Source: Synechococcus sp. JA-3-3Ab (lineage in GTDB: Bacteria; Cyanobacteriota; Cyanobacteriia; Thermostichales; Thermostichaceae). From it: a stretch of DNA of 64,000 nucleotides. A program made the position numbers and the translations under genes. Under the pieces are notes generated by a model that saw nothing but the letters and a program-made list of their open reading frames with translations, ran no database searches and was not told the origin of the DNA. Below, piece by piece: positions 18,868 to 30,065 of this stretch. The DNA lies in the NCBI RefSeq assembly GCF_000013205.1, contig NC_007775.1, forward strand, positions 2,166,501-2,230,500. Direction: 5' to 3'. Each line of letters opens with the position of its first letter. Position 1 is the first letter of the stretch.

Positions 18868-19199
18868 AGTTACACCCCTTCTGCAAAGCTGCCTTTGGGA
18901 AAGCTCCTTTGAGCGCCGGTTTACAACCCTGCCGAGCCAATGCCCAACCACGTTATCACAATCTTCAGAAGCCTGGTGTTGTAGGTGGTGGTGTTCTCTA
19001 GGCAACTCCTCAGGATCCCCTAGGGATAGGGCAAGCTCGGTTACCTCCCCCCGCTGTTCCCCTGGGCTGGCGGCGGCGGGTGGGGAAGGAAGACCAGGCA
19101 AAAGGGCTACAGTGGAAAAGAGGGATCCCACGTCAAGTCTGCAATGGCACCTTCCTGGGCCTTCTCCCAAGTAAGAGCTTTGTAAGGAGTTGCATCGCC
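18868..19199. other. Divergent intergenic region between nrdJ and the S2P gene
   Basis: 332 bases that must hold the promoters for both genes. I looked for a cobalamin riboswitch in the nrdJ leader and did not find the B12-box core. For the + strand gene, AAGGAG lies about ten bases before ATG 19200. No clear -10/-35 pair was seen. Confidence 0.5.
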
Positions 19200-20390
19200 A
19201 TGACCAGTCGCCTGCGCATCGGTAGCCTGTGGGGGATCCCCCTCTTCCTTGACTACACCTGGTTTCCGGCGGCCCTGTTGCTGGTGCTCTCCTATGGCGT
19301 GGTGACGGCCCTGGGGCTGTTTCTCTCTTTGCTGGCTCACGAGCTGGCCCACAGCCTGGTGGCCCGCGCCTATGGGGTACGGGTGAGTTCCATCACCCTG
19401 TTCATCTTTGGCGGCATGGCGGCCATTGAGCGGGAAGTCCCCCGTCCCCTGGGCGCTTTTTGGGTGGCCCTGGCAGGGCCCCTTCTCAGTTTGGGCTTGT
19501 TTGTCCTCTTTAGCGTGGCCGGAGCTTGGGCTGGGCCGGGGTCGCCCCTGACCTCAACCCTCGCCAGCCTGGCTGCCATCAACCTAATGATTGCCCTGTT
19601 TAATCTGCTGCCGGGACTGCCCCTGGATGGGGGGCAGATGCTCAAAGCGGCGATCTGGGGTTGGACAGGGGATCGGCAAAAGGGCATGCTGTGGGCGGCT
19701 CGCGCTGGGCAAGGGGTAGGCTGGGGGTTGGTGGCCCTGGGGTTGTGGGTGGTGTTCTTAGGGAGCCTCAACGGCCTGTGGATAGGCCTGATTGGCCTAT
19801 TTATCGTCAACAGCGCCCGCCGCTATGAGCAGTATGCGCAACTGCAGCAGGTGCTGGCCCGCCTAAAAGCTGCGGATGTGATGACCCGCCGGTTTCGGGT
19901 GGTGGATGCGGGCATGAGCCTGCGGGAGTTTGTCGATCGCTACCTGGTGCCTTCTTCCCTCAGGCCGGAAGCCCCAGCTCAGCCAGCGGACGTTTATTTT
20001 GCCGAAGAAGATGGCCGCTACCGCGGCCTGGTCAGGCCGGAACTGCTCAACGACATCGAGCGTAGCCAGTGGGATCACCTCACCCTCAAAGCCATTCTCA
20101 AGCCGATGGAGCAACTGCAGGGGGTGCAAGAGGAAACCCCCATCCCCCAGGTGATTCAGATGATGCGCCAGGCAGAGCCGCGCCGCATTCTGGTCTTCAC
20201 CCCCAGCGGCGCCATTGCCGGCTTGATCGACCGCGGCGATGTGGTAGCGGTGGCGGCGCGGGAGTTGGGGGTGGTACTGCCCCAGGAGGTGGTGCAGAGG
20301 CTGCGCGACAGCGAAGAATGGCCCCCTGGCTTCCAGGTAGAAGAAAACCTCGCCGGCGAGGGATCCCCTAATCCACAGCAGCAAGCGTGA
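19200..20390 (+). CDS. Site-2 protease family membrane metalloprotease with CBS-like tail
   Basis: 396 residues. The M50 zinc motif HELAH lies in the second membrane helix (LLAHELAHSLVARAYGV) and the second ligand motif is NLLPGLPLDGG. Several further membrane helices follow to about residue 210. The C-terminal ~180 residues form a CBS-pair-like regulatory region (AADVMTRRF; LVRPELL; RRILVFTPSGAIAGLIDRGD). Such proteases perform intramembrane cleavage of regulators. ATG 19200 is chosen because of AAGGAG upstream; the longer frame from 19080 is non-membrane and unlikely. It is followed by two M16 peptidases on the same strand. Confidence 0.9.
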   Translation: MTSRLRIGSLWGIPLFLDYTWFPAALLLVLSYGVVTALGLFLSLLAHELAHSLVARAYGVRVSSITLFIFGGMAAIEREVPRPLGAFWVALAGPLLSLGLFVLFSVAGAWAGPGSPLTSTLASLAAINLMIALFNLLPGLPLDGGQMLKAAIWGWTGDRQKGMLWAARAGQGVGWGLVALGLWVVFLGSLNGLWIGLIGLFIVNSARRYEQYAQLQQVLARLKAADVMTRRFRVVDAGMSLREFVDRYLVPSSLRPEAPAQPADVYFAEEDGRYRGLVRPELLNDIERSQWDHLTLKAILKPMEQLQGVQEETPIPQVIQMMRQAEPRRILVFTPSGAIAGLIDRGDVVAVAARELGVVLPQEVVQRLRDSEEWPPGFQVEENLAGEGSPNPQQQA

Positions 20391-20417
20391 CGAGAGAGGG
20401 GCTGTGGCAGGTTTTTG

Positions 20418-21812
20418 ATGAAAGGTGACCTCACATACTGTCTTGAGCGGCTTTCGTCGTTAAGATTTAATAAGATTAAGGATGATCTCTATCGATTAAG
20501 AATTTTGAATCGCACACACCGTCTTTTGCCTGCCCATACCTATTGCCTGAGCAACGGGCTGGGCGTCATTCTTCACCCTATCCCAATTGCCGATTCTGCA
20601 ACTGTCGATGTCTGGGTTCGGACAGGCGGGCGCAACGAGCCACCAGAGTGGCTAGGCATCTCCCATTTTCTGGAGCACATGGTCTTCAAGGGCAGCGAGC
20701 GACTGGCCCCCGGCGAGCTGGATCGGGCCATCGAGGGCCGGGGGGGAATTGCCAACGCTGCTACTGGCCAGGATTACACCCACTACTACATGACAGTAGC
20801 TGCCGCCGATCTGCCGGAGACTTTGCCCTATCTGGCGGAGGCAGTGTTGCGGGCTGGGATCCCCGATCAGGAGTTTGAGCAAGAGCAGCAGGTGATTTTG
20901 GAGGAGATTCGCCGCGCTGCTGACAACCTGGGCTACACCGCCTATCAGCTCCTCATGGAAACTGCCTTTGGGGTGGAGCACCCCTATGGGCGACCTGTGC
21001 TGGGCACGCCGGCAAGCCTGATGGGGTTGACCCCAGAGCTACTACGCGCCTACCACCGCGGCTGGTACCGACCCGAATTCATGACGGTGGTGGTGACGGG
21101 AGGCATTGATCCTGAGCGAGCTCTGGCCTTGGTGGAAAAGGAGTTTGGCGGCTCCGCCGGTGGCCCTGGTTGGATTGCCCCTCCGATCTCTCCTCAGCCC
21201 CGCCCGCAGGGGGTTCTGCGCCGCGAAAGCGCCCACGCCCGCGCAGAAGAGGCCCGCCTGAAATTAGCCTGGCCCACTGTCAGCCTCGACGCCTGGGAGC
21301 AGGTGTGCGGCCTAGAGCTGTTGGCCGTAGTGCTGGGGGAGGGCCGTAGTTCGCGGCTGGTGCATCTGTTGCGCGAGCAGCGGGGCTGGGTGAGGGCTAT
21401 CGGCTGCTCTTCGCTGGTGCTGAAGGAGGGGGGGCTCTTTTGCATCAGCGCTCAACTGGAGGTAGAGGATTTGGCACAGGTGGAGTCAACCATCCTGCAC
21501 GAGATCGAGAAGTTACAGCAGGACGGCATTGGCCAAGCGGAGCTGGATCGCGCCCGGCGCATGCTCACCCACGAGCTGCTCTTCTCCGCCGAGTCCCCCA
21601 GTCAACTGGCCAGCCTCTACGGCTACTACGAGACCCTGGTTGGGGTACAGCGCCTGCAGGAGTACCTGGAGCTGTTGCAAGCGTTTACTCCGGCGCAAAT
21701 CCGCGAGCTGGCGCAGCAGTATCTCTCCCCTCAGGCTTACGTGGTCGCTCTGCTCAAGCCGGCTGCCTCTGACGCTGCCGCGGCTTCGGAGCTGCAACTG
21801 GCCTGCCGTTGA
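20418..21812 (+). CDS. M16 zinc peptidase, catalytic subunit
   Basis: 465-residue pitrilysin/processing-peptidase family member. The inverted zinc motif HFLEH (HxxEH) near residue 88 is followed by the distal Glu in the EEIRRAADN region. Two lobes are seen, the second containing the strand-rich VCGLELLAVVLGEGRSSRL. It probably works with the neighbouring inactive M16 protein as a heterodimer, as in other cyanobacteria and mitochondrial processing peptidase. ATG 20418 is used, though the first ~40 residues are unusually polar. The stop overlaps the next start by one base, so translation is coupled. Confidence 0.9.
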   Translation: MKGDLTYCLERLSSLRFNKIKDDLYRLRILNRTHRLLPAHTYCLSNGLGVILHPIPIADSATVDVWVRTGGRNEPPEWLGISHFLEHMVFKGSERLAPGELDRAIEGRGGIANAATGQDYTHYYMTVAAADLPETLPYLAEAVLRAGIPDQEFEQEQQVILEEIRRAADNLGYTAYQLLMETAFGVEHPYGRPVLGTPASLMGLTPELLRAYHRGWYRPEFMTVVVTGGIDPERALALVEKEFGGSAGGPGWIAPPISPQPRPQGVLRRESAHARAEEARLKLAWPTVSLDAWEQVCGLELLAVVLGEGRSSRLVHLLREQRGWVRAIGCSSLVLKEGGLFCISAQLEVEDLAQVESTILHEIEKLQQDGIGQAELDRARRMLTHELLFSAESPSQLASLYGYYETLVGVQRLQEYLELLQAFTPAQIRELAQQYLSPQAYVVALLKPAASDAAAASELQLACR

Positions 21813-23125
21813 TGGCCTTTCAGTCTTGGATCCCTTGCCCAATGCACCCCACCCTGTCCACCACCCAACGCGGCCATCTGCAGCGCCTCTGCTTGACCAA
21901 CGGCATCACGCTGCTGGTGGGCCAGAACGCGGCGGTGGAGATCCTGGCTGCCCACTGTTTTTTTCGCGGCGGCAGCCGGGTAGAGCAACCGCAGCAGGCG
22001 GGCTTGAGCCAGTTGCTGGCCGCTGTCCTCACCAAGGGCACCCGGCAGCGCGACTCCCAGGCTATTGCCGCTTGGGTGGAATCGTTGGGAGCTTCCCTTT
22101 CGGTAGACAGCGCCGCCGATCATTTCGAGGTCGCCCTGCGCTGTGTAGCGGAGGATTTTCCGGAGCTGTTGCAGTTGCTGGCGGAGATCCTCCGCGATCC
22201 CAGCTTTCCCGAGGCAGAGGTGGCGCGGGAGCGGGACTTGATGCTGCAAGCCATTCGCGCCCGACAGGAACGGCCTTTCAGCTTGGCTTTTGATCAGGTG
22301 CGGCGGGCCCTCTATGGGGATCACCCCTACGCCCTGCCAGAGCTGGGAGGAGTGGAAACAGTGGGATCCCTGACCCGCGAGGATTTGCTGGCCTACCACG
22401 CCACCTACTGCCGCCCAGAGGGCATGGTGATGGCGGTGATCGGCCCAGAGCCGCCCGAGACAGTGGCGGCCCAAGTGGAAGCGGCTCTGGGAGATTGGGT
22501 GAGCGCCGGCCCGCCCGCCCCCGACCCAGCCCTGCCGCTGTCTCCCTTGGAGAGGCCGCAACTGCTGAAGCTGCCCCAGCCCACCCAGCAGACGACGATC
22601 TTGATGGGCTTCCGCGGCTCCCCTGCCGCTTCCGCCGACTATCCGGCCCTGAAGCTATTGGCCACCTACCTGGGCAGCGGCCTGTCCAGCCGCCTGTTTG
22701 TGGAGCTGCGCGAGCGCAGCGGCCTGGCCTATGAGGTCTCGGCCTTTTTTGCCACCCGCCGGGATCCCGCCCCTTTTGGGGCCTACCTGGGCACGGCACC
22801 GGAGAACACTTTGGTGGCCCTGGAGCGCCTGCAAGCGGAGATCCGTCGCCTCCACGACACCCTCCTGAGCGGCGAGGAAGTGGAGATGGCCCAGCGCAAG
22901 CTCTTGGGCCAATATGCCCTCAGCAAACAAACCAACGCCCAAGTGGCCCAACTGGCCGGTTGGTACGAGATTTTGGGCCTGGGCCTGGAGTTCGACCAGC
23001 AGTATTTGCAGCGAGTAAGGCAGCTCACCCCTGCCCATCTCCATCAGGCCGCAACAACCTACCTGGTCAACCCGGCCATTGCCCTGGTGGGGCCGGAAGA
23101 AGCTTTGGCAAAAGTTGAACTGTAG
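21812..23125 (+). CDS. M16 peptidase homologue, non-catalytic partner
   Basis: Same family as the preceding gene but without HxxEH: the corresponding place reads SQLLAAVLTKG. It is therefore likely the substrate-binding subunit. It keeps the FFRGGSRVEQP strand and the C-terminal YLGSGLSSRLFVELRERSGLAY segment that in the family forms the R/Y substrate-contact motif. The ATG at 21812 shares its A with the TGA of the upstream gene. Confidence 0.9.
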   Translation: MAFQSWIPCPMHPTLSTTQRGHLQRLCLTNGITLLVGQNAAVEILAAHCFFRGGSRVEQPQQAGLSQLLAAVLTKGTRQRDSQAIAAWVESLGASLSVDSAADHFEVALRCVAEDFPELLQLLAEILRDPSFPEAEVARERDLMLQAIRARQERPFSLAFDQVRRALYGDHPYALPELGGVETVGSLTREDLLAYHATYCRPEGMVMAVIGPEPPETVAAQVEAALGDWVSAGPPAPDPALPLSPLERPQLLKLPQPTQQTTILMGFRGSPAASADYPALKLLATYLGSGLSSRLFVELRERSGLAYEVSAFFATRRDPAPFGAYLGTAPENTLVALERLQAEIRRLHDTLLSGEEVEMAQRKLLGQYALSKQTNAQVAQLAGWYEILGLGLEFDQQYLQRVRQLTPAHLHQAATTYLVNPAIALVGPEEALAKVEL

Positions 23126-23354
23126 GTGGGTGCCACGAGGCAGGCTGCCGACTTCTGCGCAGCGGCACGACGGGGCTTGCCGCGCACCGGGTCAGTTTCC
23201 GGATCAGGCTTTTTCAAGACGCGACCCTTACTGCTGCTGGCCCCCAGCAGCTAGGACGGCGGTCAGGGTAGGGCTTAGAGGATAGAGAGGGAGGTTCCAG
23301 ACGCTCTTGTGCTGGGTTCCCTTCTCCCCCAGGGCGAGAGCCCCCTCCAGTTCC

Positions 23355-24773
<1,419 letters not shown>

Positions 24774-24776
24774 CCC

Positions 24777-25487
24777 ATGGCTGCTCTGCCCACGGTGATC
24801 TTGCCCGGTTATCTGGCGGGCGCCTCTGAGTATGAGCCTTTGCGTCGGGAGCTGGAGGCCCGCGGTTACCCGGCTCGGGTGGTGCCGCTGCAGGTGCGCA
24901 GTTGGCTGCCTACCCTGGGAGGAAGGCCCGTCACGCCCATCTTGCAGGCGCTGCAGGCCACGATTCGGCGTACCCAAGCCGAGTTTGAAGTGGACCGGGT
25001 TAACCTGGTGGCCCACTCCGCGGGCGGCTGGATTGCCCGCATCTACCTGGGATCCGTGCCCTACGGGGGGCAGGTCTGGCAGGGGCGGGAGCACGTTTCC
25101 ACCCTAATTAGCCTGGGATCCCCGCACACCAGCCGGGAGCGCTGGACAAGGCGCAACCTGGACTTCGTTAACACCCACTACCCGGGAGCCTTCTGGCCAC
25201 AGGTCAAATACGTCTGTGTGGCGGGCAAGGCCATCCAAGGGCGGCGCGTGGGCCTGGGATCGCTATGGCGGCAGGAGCATTATCTGGCTTGGCTGGCCTA
25301 CAACAGCTACCGGCTTACCGCCGGCCAAGGGGAGCTGTGGGGAGATGGCATCACCCCCATTGAGGCCGCCCATCTGCCAGGGGCCATCAACCTCACCCTT
25401 CCCGACTGTCACCATTCTGGTCGAGGCGGGCGGCGCTGGTACGGCTCGCCTGAGGTGGTGGACAGGTGGGCCCCCTATTTGGTCTAG
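24777..25487 (+). CDS. Alpha/beta hydrolase, lipase-like
   Basis: 236 residues. The nucleophile elbow is NLVAHSAGGWIARIYLG, and the oxyanion region near the N-terminus reads VILPGYLAGASEYE. A candidate acid is in GDGITPIEAAH and a catalytic His is in DCHHSGRGG. It belongs to the esterase/lipase group with a GHSxG-like elbow and probably acts on lipids or acyl esters. It directly follows the GNAT gene. Confidence 0.85.
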   Translation: MAALPTVILPGYLAGASEYEPLRRELEARGYPARVVPLQVRSWLPTLGGRPVTPILQALQATIRRTQAEFEVDRVNLVAHSAGGWIARIYLGSVPYGGQVWQGREHVSTLISLGSPHTSRERWTRRNLDFVNTHYPGAFWPQVKYVCVAGKAIQGRRVGLGSLWRQEHYLAWLAYNSYRLTAGQGELWGDGITPIEAAHLPGAINLTLPDCHHSGRGGRRWYGSPEVVDRWAPYLV

Positions 25488-25493
25488 GGGGTT

Positions 25494-26213
25494 TTAGCCG
25501 CTGGACTCCCTGCGATCGGCGGCGGGAGTCTCGGGCAGCGAGGCGGTGGATTGGCGGCGCTCCTGTTGGCGCCGGGCCGCTTTCACCATCTCCTCGACGA
25601 TGGCCCGCGCCTGCTTCAGGCGATCCAAGTTGCTGCGGTAAAGCTCCAGATCTTTTTTGACTCGCTCCGGCGAAAAGGGTAGGTTGCCGATCACGTCCTC
25701 CAGAAAGTGGCGGGTGCGCTCTTCCGGCTCCTTGTAGAGCGAGGTGGCCACCGCTTCGTAGGCCGTGTAGAGGCCAACCGCCAAAACTCGGCTGTAGGCG
25801 TAGGGGGGCTGGGTCATGCGCTGCAAAATCGCCTTCAGCCCGCCCACATCTTCTGCCTCCGGCTTGAGACAGAGCAGGTTGTATCGCTGGACGGGATCCC
25901 CGCTGCGCATCAGCTCCAGCAGGTCGCGGGCGTTCTTGCGCAACACCTCCGGCTTCAGGTGCAGCGCCTTGCAGAGGGCGTTGAAGATGGCCTCGCGCTG
26001 CTCTGGGGGATGGTAGGCTTCCATCAGGCTGTCGTAGAGAGTAACCAGACCCAGGGCAAAAAAAGGATCGTAGACGAAGGCGCTGTTGACGGTGGTCAGG
26101 TGCAGCTCCACCAGCAACTCCTCCACCACTCGCCGGTAGGCGGCGTTGATCGGACGAGGGTAGGCGCTGAAAAAGGCCGCTTTGGTGGCGGAGAGGGTAC
26201 GAACAGGGTTCAC
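25494..26213 (-). CDS. thf1: Thf1/Psb29, thylakoid and photosystem II biogenesis protein
   Basis: 239 residues with the family signature RTLSATKAAFFSAYPRPINA followed by YRRVVEELLVELHLL-like sequence, then a helical protein and a charged C-terminal coiled coil with RRQQERRQ. Thf1 stabilises FtsH complexes and supports PSII repair at high light. It starts with GTG 26213 and is the only good start. It is convergent with the lipase-like gene and divergent from proB. Confidence 0.93.
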   Translation of the reverse strand: MNPVRTLSATKAAFFSAYPRPINAAYRRVVEELLVELHLTTVNSAFVYDPFFALGLVTLYDSLMEAYHPPEQREAIFNALCKALHLKPEVLRKNARDLLELMRSGDPVQRYNLLCLKPEAEDVGGLKAILQRMTQPPYAYSRVLAVGLYTAYEAVATSLYKEPEERTRHFLEDVIGNLPFSPERVKKDLELYRSNLDRLKQARAIVEEMVKAARRQQERRQSTASLPETPAADRRESSG

Positions 26214-26365
26214 AGGCAGAGAAAGAGAGACCTTGAGGCAGATTTATTGCTTTCCTCTATTGTCCCCTGCAGCGACTCTGAGGGCAAGCAAGGGCCCCGG
26301 TTCCGCTATGGTGGGATACGGATGGGGAACCCTGGCTGGATCGAACAAGTGGATCGAATGAGAAG

Positions 26366-27481
26366 ATGGCAGCAACAGAGGGAACAGTGGTGGTGAAGAT
26401 CGGCACCTCCAGCTTGACAGACATGCAGACGGGCTCGCTGCGCCTTTCCGTGCTGGGGCCGCTGGTGGAGGTGCTGACTCGGCTGCGCAGCCAGGGCTAT
26501 GCGGTAATCCTGGTCTCCTCCGGGGCGGTGGGGATAGGCTGTGCCCGCCTGGGCTTGCGCCAACGGCCGACGGCAATTGCGGAAAAGCAGGCGGTGGCGG
26601 CGGTGGGTCAGGGACGGCTGATTCGCCTGTACGACGATCTCTTCTCTGCTCTCAACCAACCCATTGCCCAGGTGCTGCTCACCCGAGGCGACTTCGTGGA
26701 GCGCAGCCGCTACGTCAATGCCAATCGCACCTTCACCCAACTGCTGCAGATGGGGGTTATCCCTATCGTCAACGAGAACGATACGGTGGCAGTGGAGGAG
26801 CTGAAGTTTGGTGACAATGATTCCCTCTCTGCCCTCGTGGCCAGCATGGTACAGGCCAAGTGGCTGATCCTGCTCACCGACGTGGACAGGCTCTATTCGG
26901 CGGATCCCCATCGGGACCCCTCCGCCGAGCCGATCGAACGGGTGTGGCGCGGGATGCCGCTGCAGATAAAGGCGGAAGCCCACGGCAACAGTGGCTGGGG
27001 CACCGGCGGCATGGCAACCAAGCTCGCTGCGGCTCAAATCGCCACCGCTGCCGGCGTGACGGTCGTGATCACCAACGGCAAACGGCCCGACCAGATCCCA
27101 GCCATCTTAGCCGGCGAGCCCATTGGCACCCGCTTTGAGCCCGCTCCTCAGCCGGTTAGCGCCCGCAAGCGGTGGATTGCCTACGGCCTTATCCCCGAGG
27201 GATCCCTGACTCTGGATGAGGGAGCCGTGCGGGCAATCTGTGAGCAGGGGCGCTCGCTGCTGCCGGCAGGGATCACCGACGTTTCTGGCGACTTTGAGGC
27301 AGGGGCAGCCGTGCGCCTGTGCGATCCCGGCGGACGGGAGGTAGGGCGGGGCCTGGTCAACTACAGCGCCGAGGAACTGCGGCGGATCAAAGGCAAGAAA
27401 ACCGCCGAGATCCCCTACATCTTGGGCTACGAGGGAGTCGATACAGCGGTTCACCGGGATAACCTGGCCCTGCTTGACTAA
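26366..27481 (+). CDS. proB: Glutamate 5-kinase
   Basis: First step of proline synthesis: ATP-dependent phosphorylation of glutamate. The N-terminal amino acid kinase domain reads [18 protein letters not shown]-type [11 protein letters not shown], and [21 protein letters not shown]. The C-terminal PUA domain follows ([22 protein letters not shown]). 371 residues is normal length for the bacterial form with PUA. ATG 26366 is the only supported start. It converges with the ArsJ transporter gene, with 4 bases between stops. Confidence 0.95.
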   Translation: MAATEGTVVVKIGTSSLTDMQTGSLRLSVLGPLVEVLTRLRSQGYAVILVSSGAVGIGCARLGLRQRPTAIAEKQAVAAVGQGRLIRLYDDLFSALNQPIAQVLLTRGDFVERSRYVNANRTFTQLLQMGVIPIVNENDTVAVEELKFGDNDSLSALVASMVQAKWLILLTDVDRLYSADPHRDPSAEPIERVWRGMPLQIKAEAHGNSGWGTGGMATKLAAAQIATAAGVTVVITNGKRPDQIPAILAGEPIGTRFEPAPQPVSARKRWIAYGLIPEGSLTLDEGAVRAICEQGRSLLPAGITDVSGDFEAGAAVRLCDPGGREVGRGLVNYSAEELRRIKGKKTAEIPYILGYEGVDTAVHRDNLALLD

Positions 27482-27485
27482 CACC

Positions 27486-28772
27486 TCAATCCCCCGGCTT
27501 AACCACCCACTCCACGGGGGTTTTGCTGGGATCGGGCAATTTCAGCGAAAACAGCCCTGCCATCAAAATCAACAGGGTGGAAAACCAGAGGCAGCCCTCC
27601 AGACCGTAAAGCTGGAAGAGGATCCCCGAAGTCACCGTCCCCAGCAGGCGCCCACCGGAGTTGGCCATGTAGTAAAAGCCCACGTTGAGGGCGACATCGT
27701 CATCCTCTGTGTAGGCCAGTACCAGATAGGAGTGCACCGCCGAGTTGAAGGCAAAGACGATCCCGAAGAGGATGAGGCCGCCGGTAACCACCCATTGCGG
27801 CGGCAGGCCGGCCATAAAAGCGGTAGCAATGAGTGCCGGCACCGCCGTCAAGGTGAACGTCCAGATCTGGATGGTGCGGGCCTTGGGGGCGCGACCCGGG
27901 CGACCTCCTCCCAGGAGCTGGGGCGCTAGGAACTGGATGATCCCATAGCCAATGACCCAGAGGGCCATGTAGCTGCCCACCTGCATAAAGCTCCAGCCTA
28001 GGCTGTCGTAGAGGAACACCGGCAGGGCCACCACAAACCACACATCGCGCGACCCAAAGAGGAAAAAGCGGGCGGCTGAGAGGAGGTTGATCTCGCGGCT
28101 TTTGGAAAACAGCCGCTTGAAGGGGATCTTGGCCTTGACCTTGCCCATGTCCGCCGGCAGCAGGATCCCGGAACAGAAGATCAAAGCCAGCGCCCCCGCC
28201 TGGACGAAATTGGCCATGCGGAAGCCCATGGGATCCCCGTAGATCTCAGTGAAGATCTGCAGCAGGGCCGCCCCGACGAAAAACCCTACCCCCTTGAGGG
28301 CGTTTTTGGATCCCGTCAGCATGGCCACCCAGCGGAAGAGGCGGGACTCGGCCTCCTTGGGCACCACCAGGCGGATGGCGCTTTTGGAGCTCATCTTGGT
28401 GAGATCTTTGGCGATCCCGGCCAGGGCTTGGGCCGTCATCACATAGGCCACCTGGCCCCAGACCGGCCATTGCAGGTTGATCACCCCCAGCATCACCAAG
28501 CCGAAGATCTGGATGGCGATGCCCCCGTACAGCGTCAGCCGCAGGCCAAACAGGGATCCAATCCAGCCGCCCAGAAAGTTGGTGATCACCCCAAAGATCT
28601 CGTAGAAGAGAAACAGCATGGCAATCTGAATCGGGGTGAAGCCCAACTTGTGGAAGTGGAGCAGCACCAACATGCGGATGGCGCCGTCGGTGAGGGTAAA
28701 GCCCCAGTAGGCAGCCGTTACCAGGGCATAGTTGCGCACGGCGGCAGCTTGGGCGCTCGAGACAGCAGTCAT
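27486..28772 (-). CDS. arsJ: ArsJ-type organoarsenical efflux MFS transporter
   Basis: 428 residues, twelve membrane helices. The gene lies 37 bases downstream of a GAPDH gene, the diagnostic arsJ arrangement. By family knowledge the GAPDH makes 1-arseno-3-phosphoglycerate from arsenate and glyceraldehyde 3-phosphate, and ArsJ exports it. Sequence consistent with ArsJ includes YWGFTLTDGAIRMLVLLHFH at the N-terminus and the loop AKDLTKMSSKSAIRLVVP. No arsR or arsC lies in the window. The MFS assignment is firm; ArsJ rests on both sequence and context. Confidence 0.85.
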   Translation of the reverse strand: MTAVSSAQAAAVRNYALVTAAYWGFTLTDGAIRMLVLLHFHKLGFTPIQIAMLFLFYEIFGVITNFLGGWIGSLFGLRLTLYGGIAIQIFGLVMLGVINLQWPVWGQVAYVMTAQALAGIAKDLTKMSSKSAIRLVVPKEAESRLFRWVAMLTGSKNALKGVGFFVGAALLQIFTEIYGDPMGFRMANFVQAGALALIFCSGILLPADMGKVKAKIPFKRLFSKSREINLLSAARFFLFGSRDVWFVVALPVFLYDSLGWSFMQVGSYMALWVIGYGIIQFLAPQLLGGGRPGRAPKARTIQIWTFTLTAVPALIATAFMAGLPPQWVVTGGLILFGIVFAFNSAVHSYLVLAYTEDDDVALNVGFYYMANSGGRLLGTVTSGILFQLYGLEGCLWFSTLLILMAGLFSLKLPDPSKTPVEWVVKPGD

Positions 28773-28809
28773 GGGCAGGCCTCCAAGGGGGATGCTTCAA
28801 AAAACGCTT

Positions 28810-29820
28810 CTATAAACTGAGGGCCACCTTGCGGGCCAATTCCGCCATGCGGTTGGCGTAGCCCCATTCGTTGTCGTACCAGGCCAGGATCTTCACCTGC
28901 GTGCCATCTACCACCATGGTGGAAGGGGCATCCACAATGCTGGAGCGGGGATCCCCCTTGAAATCCACCGAGACCAGCGGCAGCTCCTCATAGCCAAGGA
29001 TGCCCTTGAGTTCCCCCTCGGCTGCCGTTTTTAAGAGATGATTCACCTCTTCCACCGTGGTGGGCCGCTTTACCTCGAACACCGCGTCGGTCAAAGAGGC
29101 ATTGAGCAGGGGCACGCGCACGGCAAGGCCGTTGAGCTTTCCCTTCAGCTCAGGGTAGATGAGGCCGATGGCCTTGGCCGAGCCGGTGGTGGTGGGCACC
29201 AAAGACAGCAGAGCCGAGCGGGCCCGCCGCAGGTCTTTGTGGGGGGCATCCACCATACTTTGGGTATTGGTGACGTCGTGGACGGTGGTGATCACCCCGT
29301 GCAGGATGCCGATCCCCTCGTGGATGACCTTTACCAAGGGGGCCAGGCAGTTGGTGGTGCAGGAGGCGGCTGTGAGCAAATGGTGGCGAGCGGGGTCGTA
29401 GAGGTGGTCGTTGACGCCCATGACGATGTTGAGGGCCTCTTCATCCTGGACGGGGGCAGCCACAATGACTTTGCGCACCCCTGCTTTGAAGTAGGCATCC
29501 AGCTCTGCCGCCTTGACGAATTTGCCCGAGCACTCCAGCACCAGGTCGATCCCCAGATCCGCCCAAGGGACTTCGCCGGGAGATTTGAACTCGCTGAAGG
29601 TAAGGGTTTTGTCTTGGATGCGCAGCCGTTGCTCAGATGCCTCGATGTCGGTGTTCCAGCGGCCCTGCACTGAGTCGAACTTGAGCAGGTGAGCCGCAGT
29701 AGCAGGCCCACCTTTGATCTCGTTGATGTGGGCAAACTCCAGCTCCGGCCAACCCCAAGCCGCCCGCAGCACCAAACGCCCAATGCGGCCAAAACCGTTG
29801 ATACCCACCCGTGCCGCCAT
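28810..29820 (-). CDS. ArsJ-associated glyceraldehyde-3-phosphate dehydrogenase
   Basis: 336-residue GAPDH. The nucleotide-binding motif is [15 protein letters not shown], and the catalytic Cys is in SCTTNCLAP with the His partner in the family position. The substrate-binding [11 protein letters not shown] and the C-terminal [12 protein letters not shown] are present. It is transcribed with arsJ and is probably dedicated to arsenate detoxification, not glycolysis, although housekeeping function cannot be excluded by sequence. ATG 29820 follows GGGGAGGGG. Confidence 0.9.
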   Translation of the reverse strand: MAARVGINGFGRIGRLVLRAAWGWPELEFAHINEIKGGPATAAHLLKFDSVQGRWNTDIEASEQRLRIQDKTLTFSEFKSPGEVPWADLGIDLVLECSGKFVKAAELDAYFKAGVRKVIVAAPVQDEEALNIVMGVNDHLYDPARHHLLTAASCTTNCLAPLVKVIHEGIGILHGVITTVHDVTNTQSMVDAPHKDLRRARSALLSLVPTTTGSAKAIGLIYPELKGKLNGLAVRVPLLNASLTDAVFEVKRPTTVEEVNHLLKTAAEGELKGILGYEELPLVSVDFKGDPRSSIVDAPSTMVVDGTQVKILAWYDNEWGYANRMAELARKVALSL

Positions 29821-30065
29821 AGATCCCCTCCCCCCAGCCGAATCTCACCTAAAGCCTACCAGAGCTAACTCGGGGTTATCAAGTTAAGGAGAATCGGCCA
29901 GGCCCTGGGCAACCTTGCACTCTTCCAATTCCAAAGCCACCCAAAGGGCCTTTCCCTGTCCCTTGCTCCGTGTCGACCTGGCTGCAGGCAGGGAACCTGT
30001 GGGATCGCTGCAGCAACAGGGGGGCAAGTAGGGCCAATTTGCCTGGGCTGGCCTGCTGCTCTCGC

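Noticed and set aside
18868-19170. N-terminal extension of the RNR frame
   Set aside because: No protein-like conservation; MVQSKEAHS start at 18867 gives a normal-length enzyme.
18868-19199. Cobalamin riboswitch before the B12-dependent RNR
   Set aside because: I could not find the B12-box core or the adjacent conserved stems.
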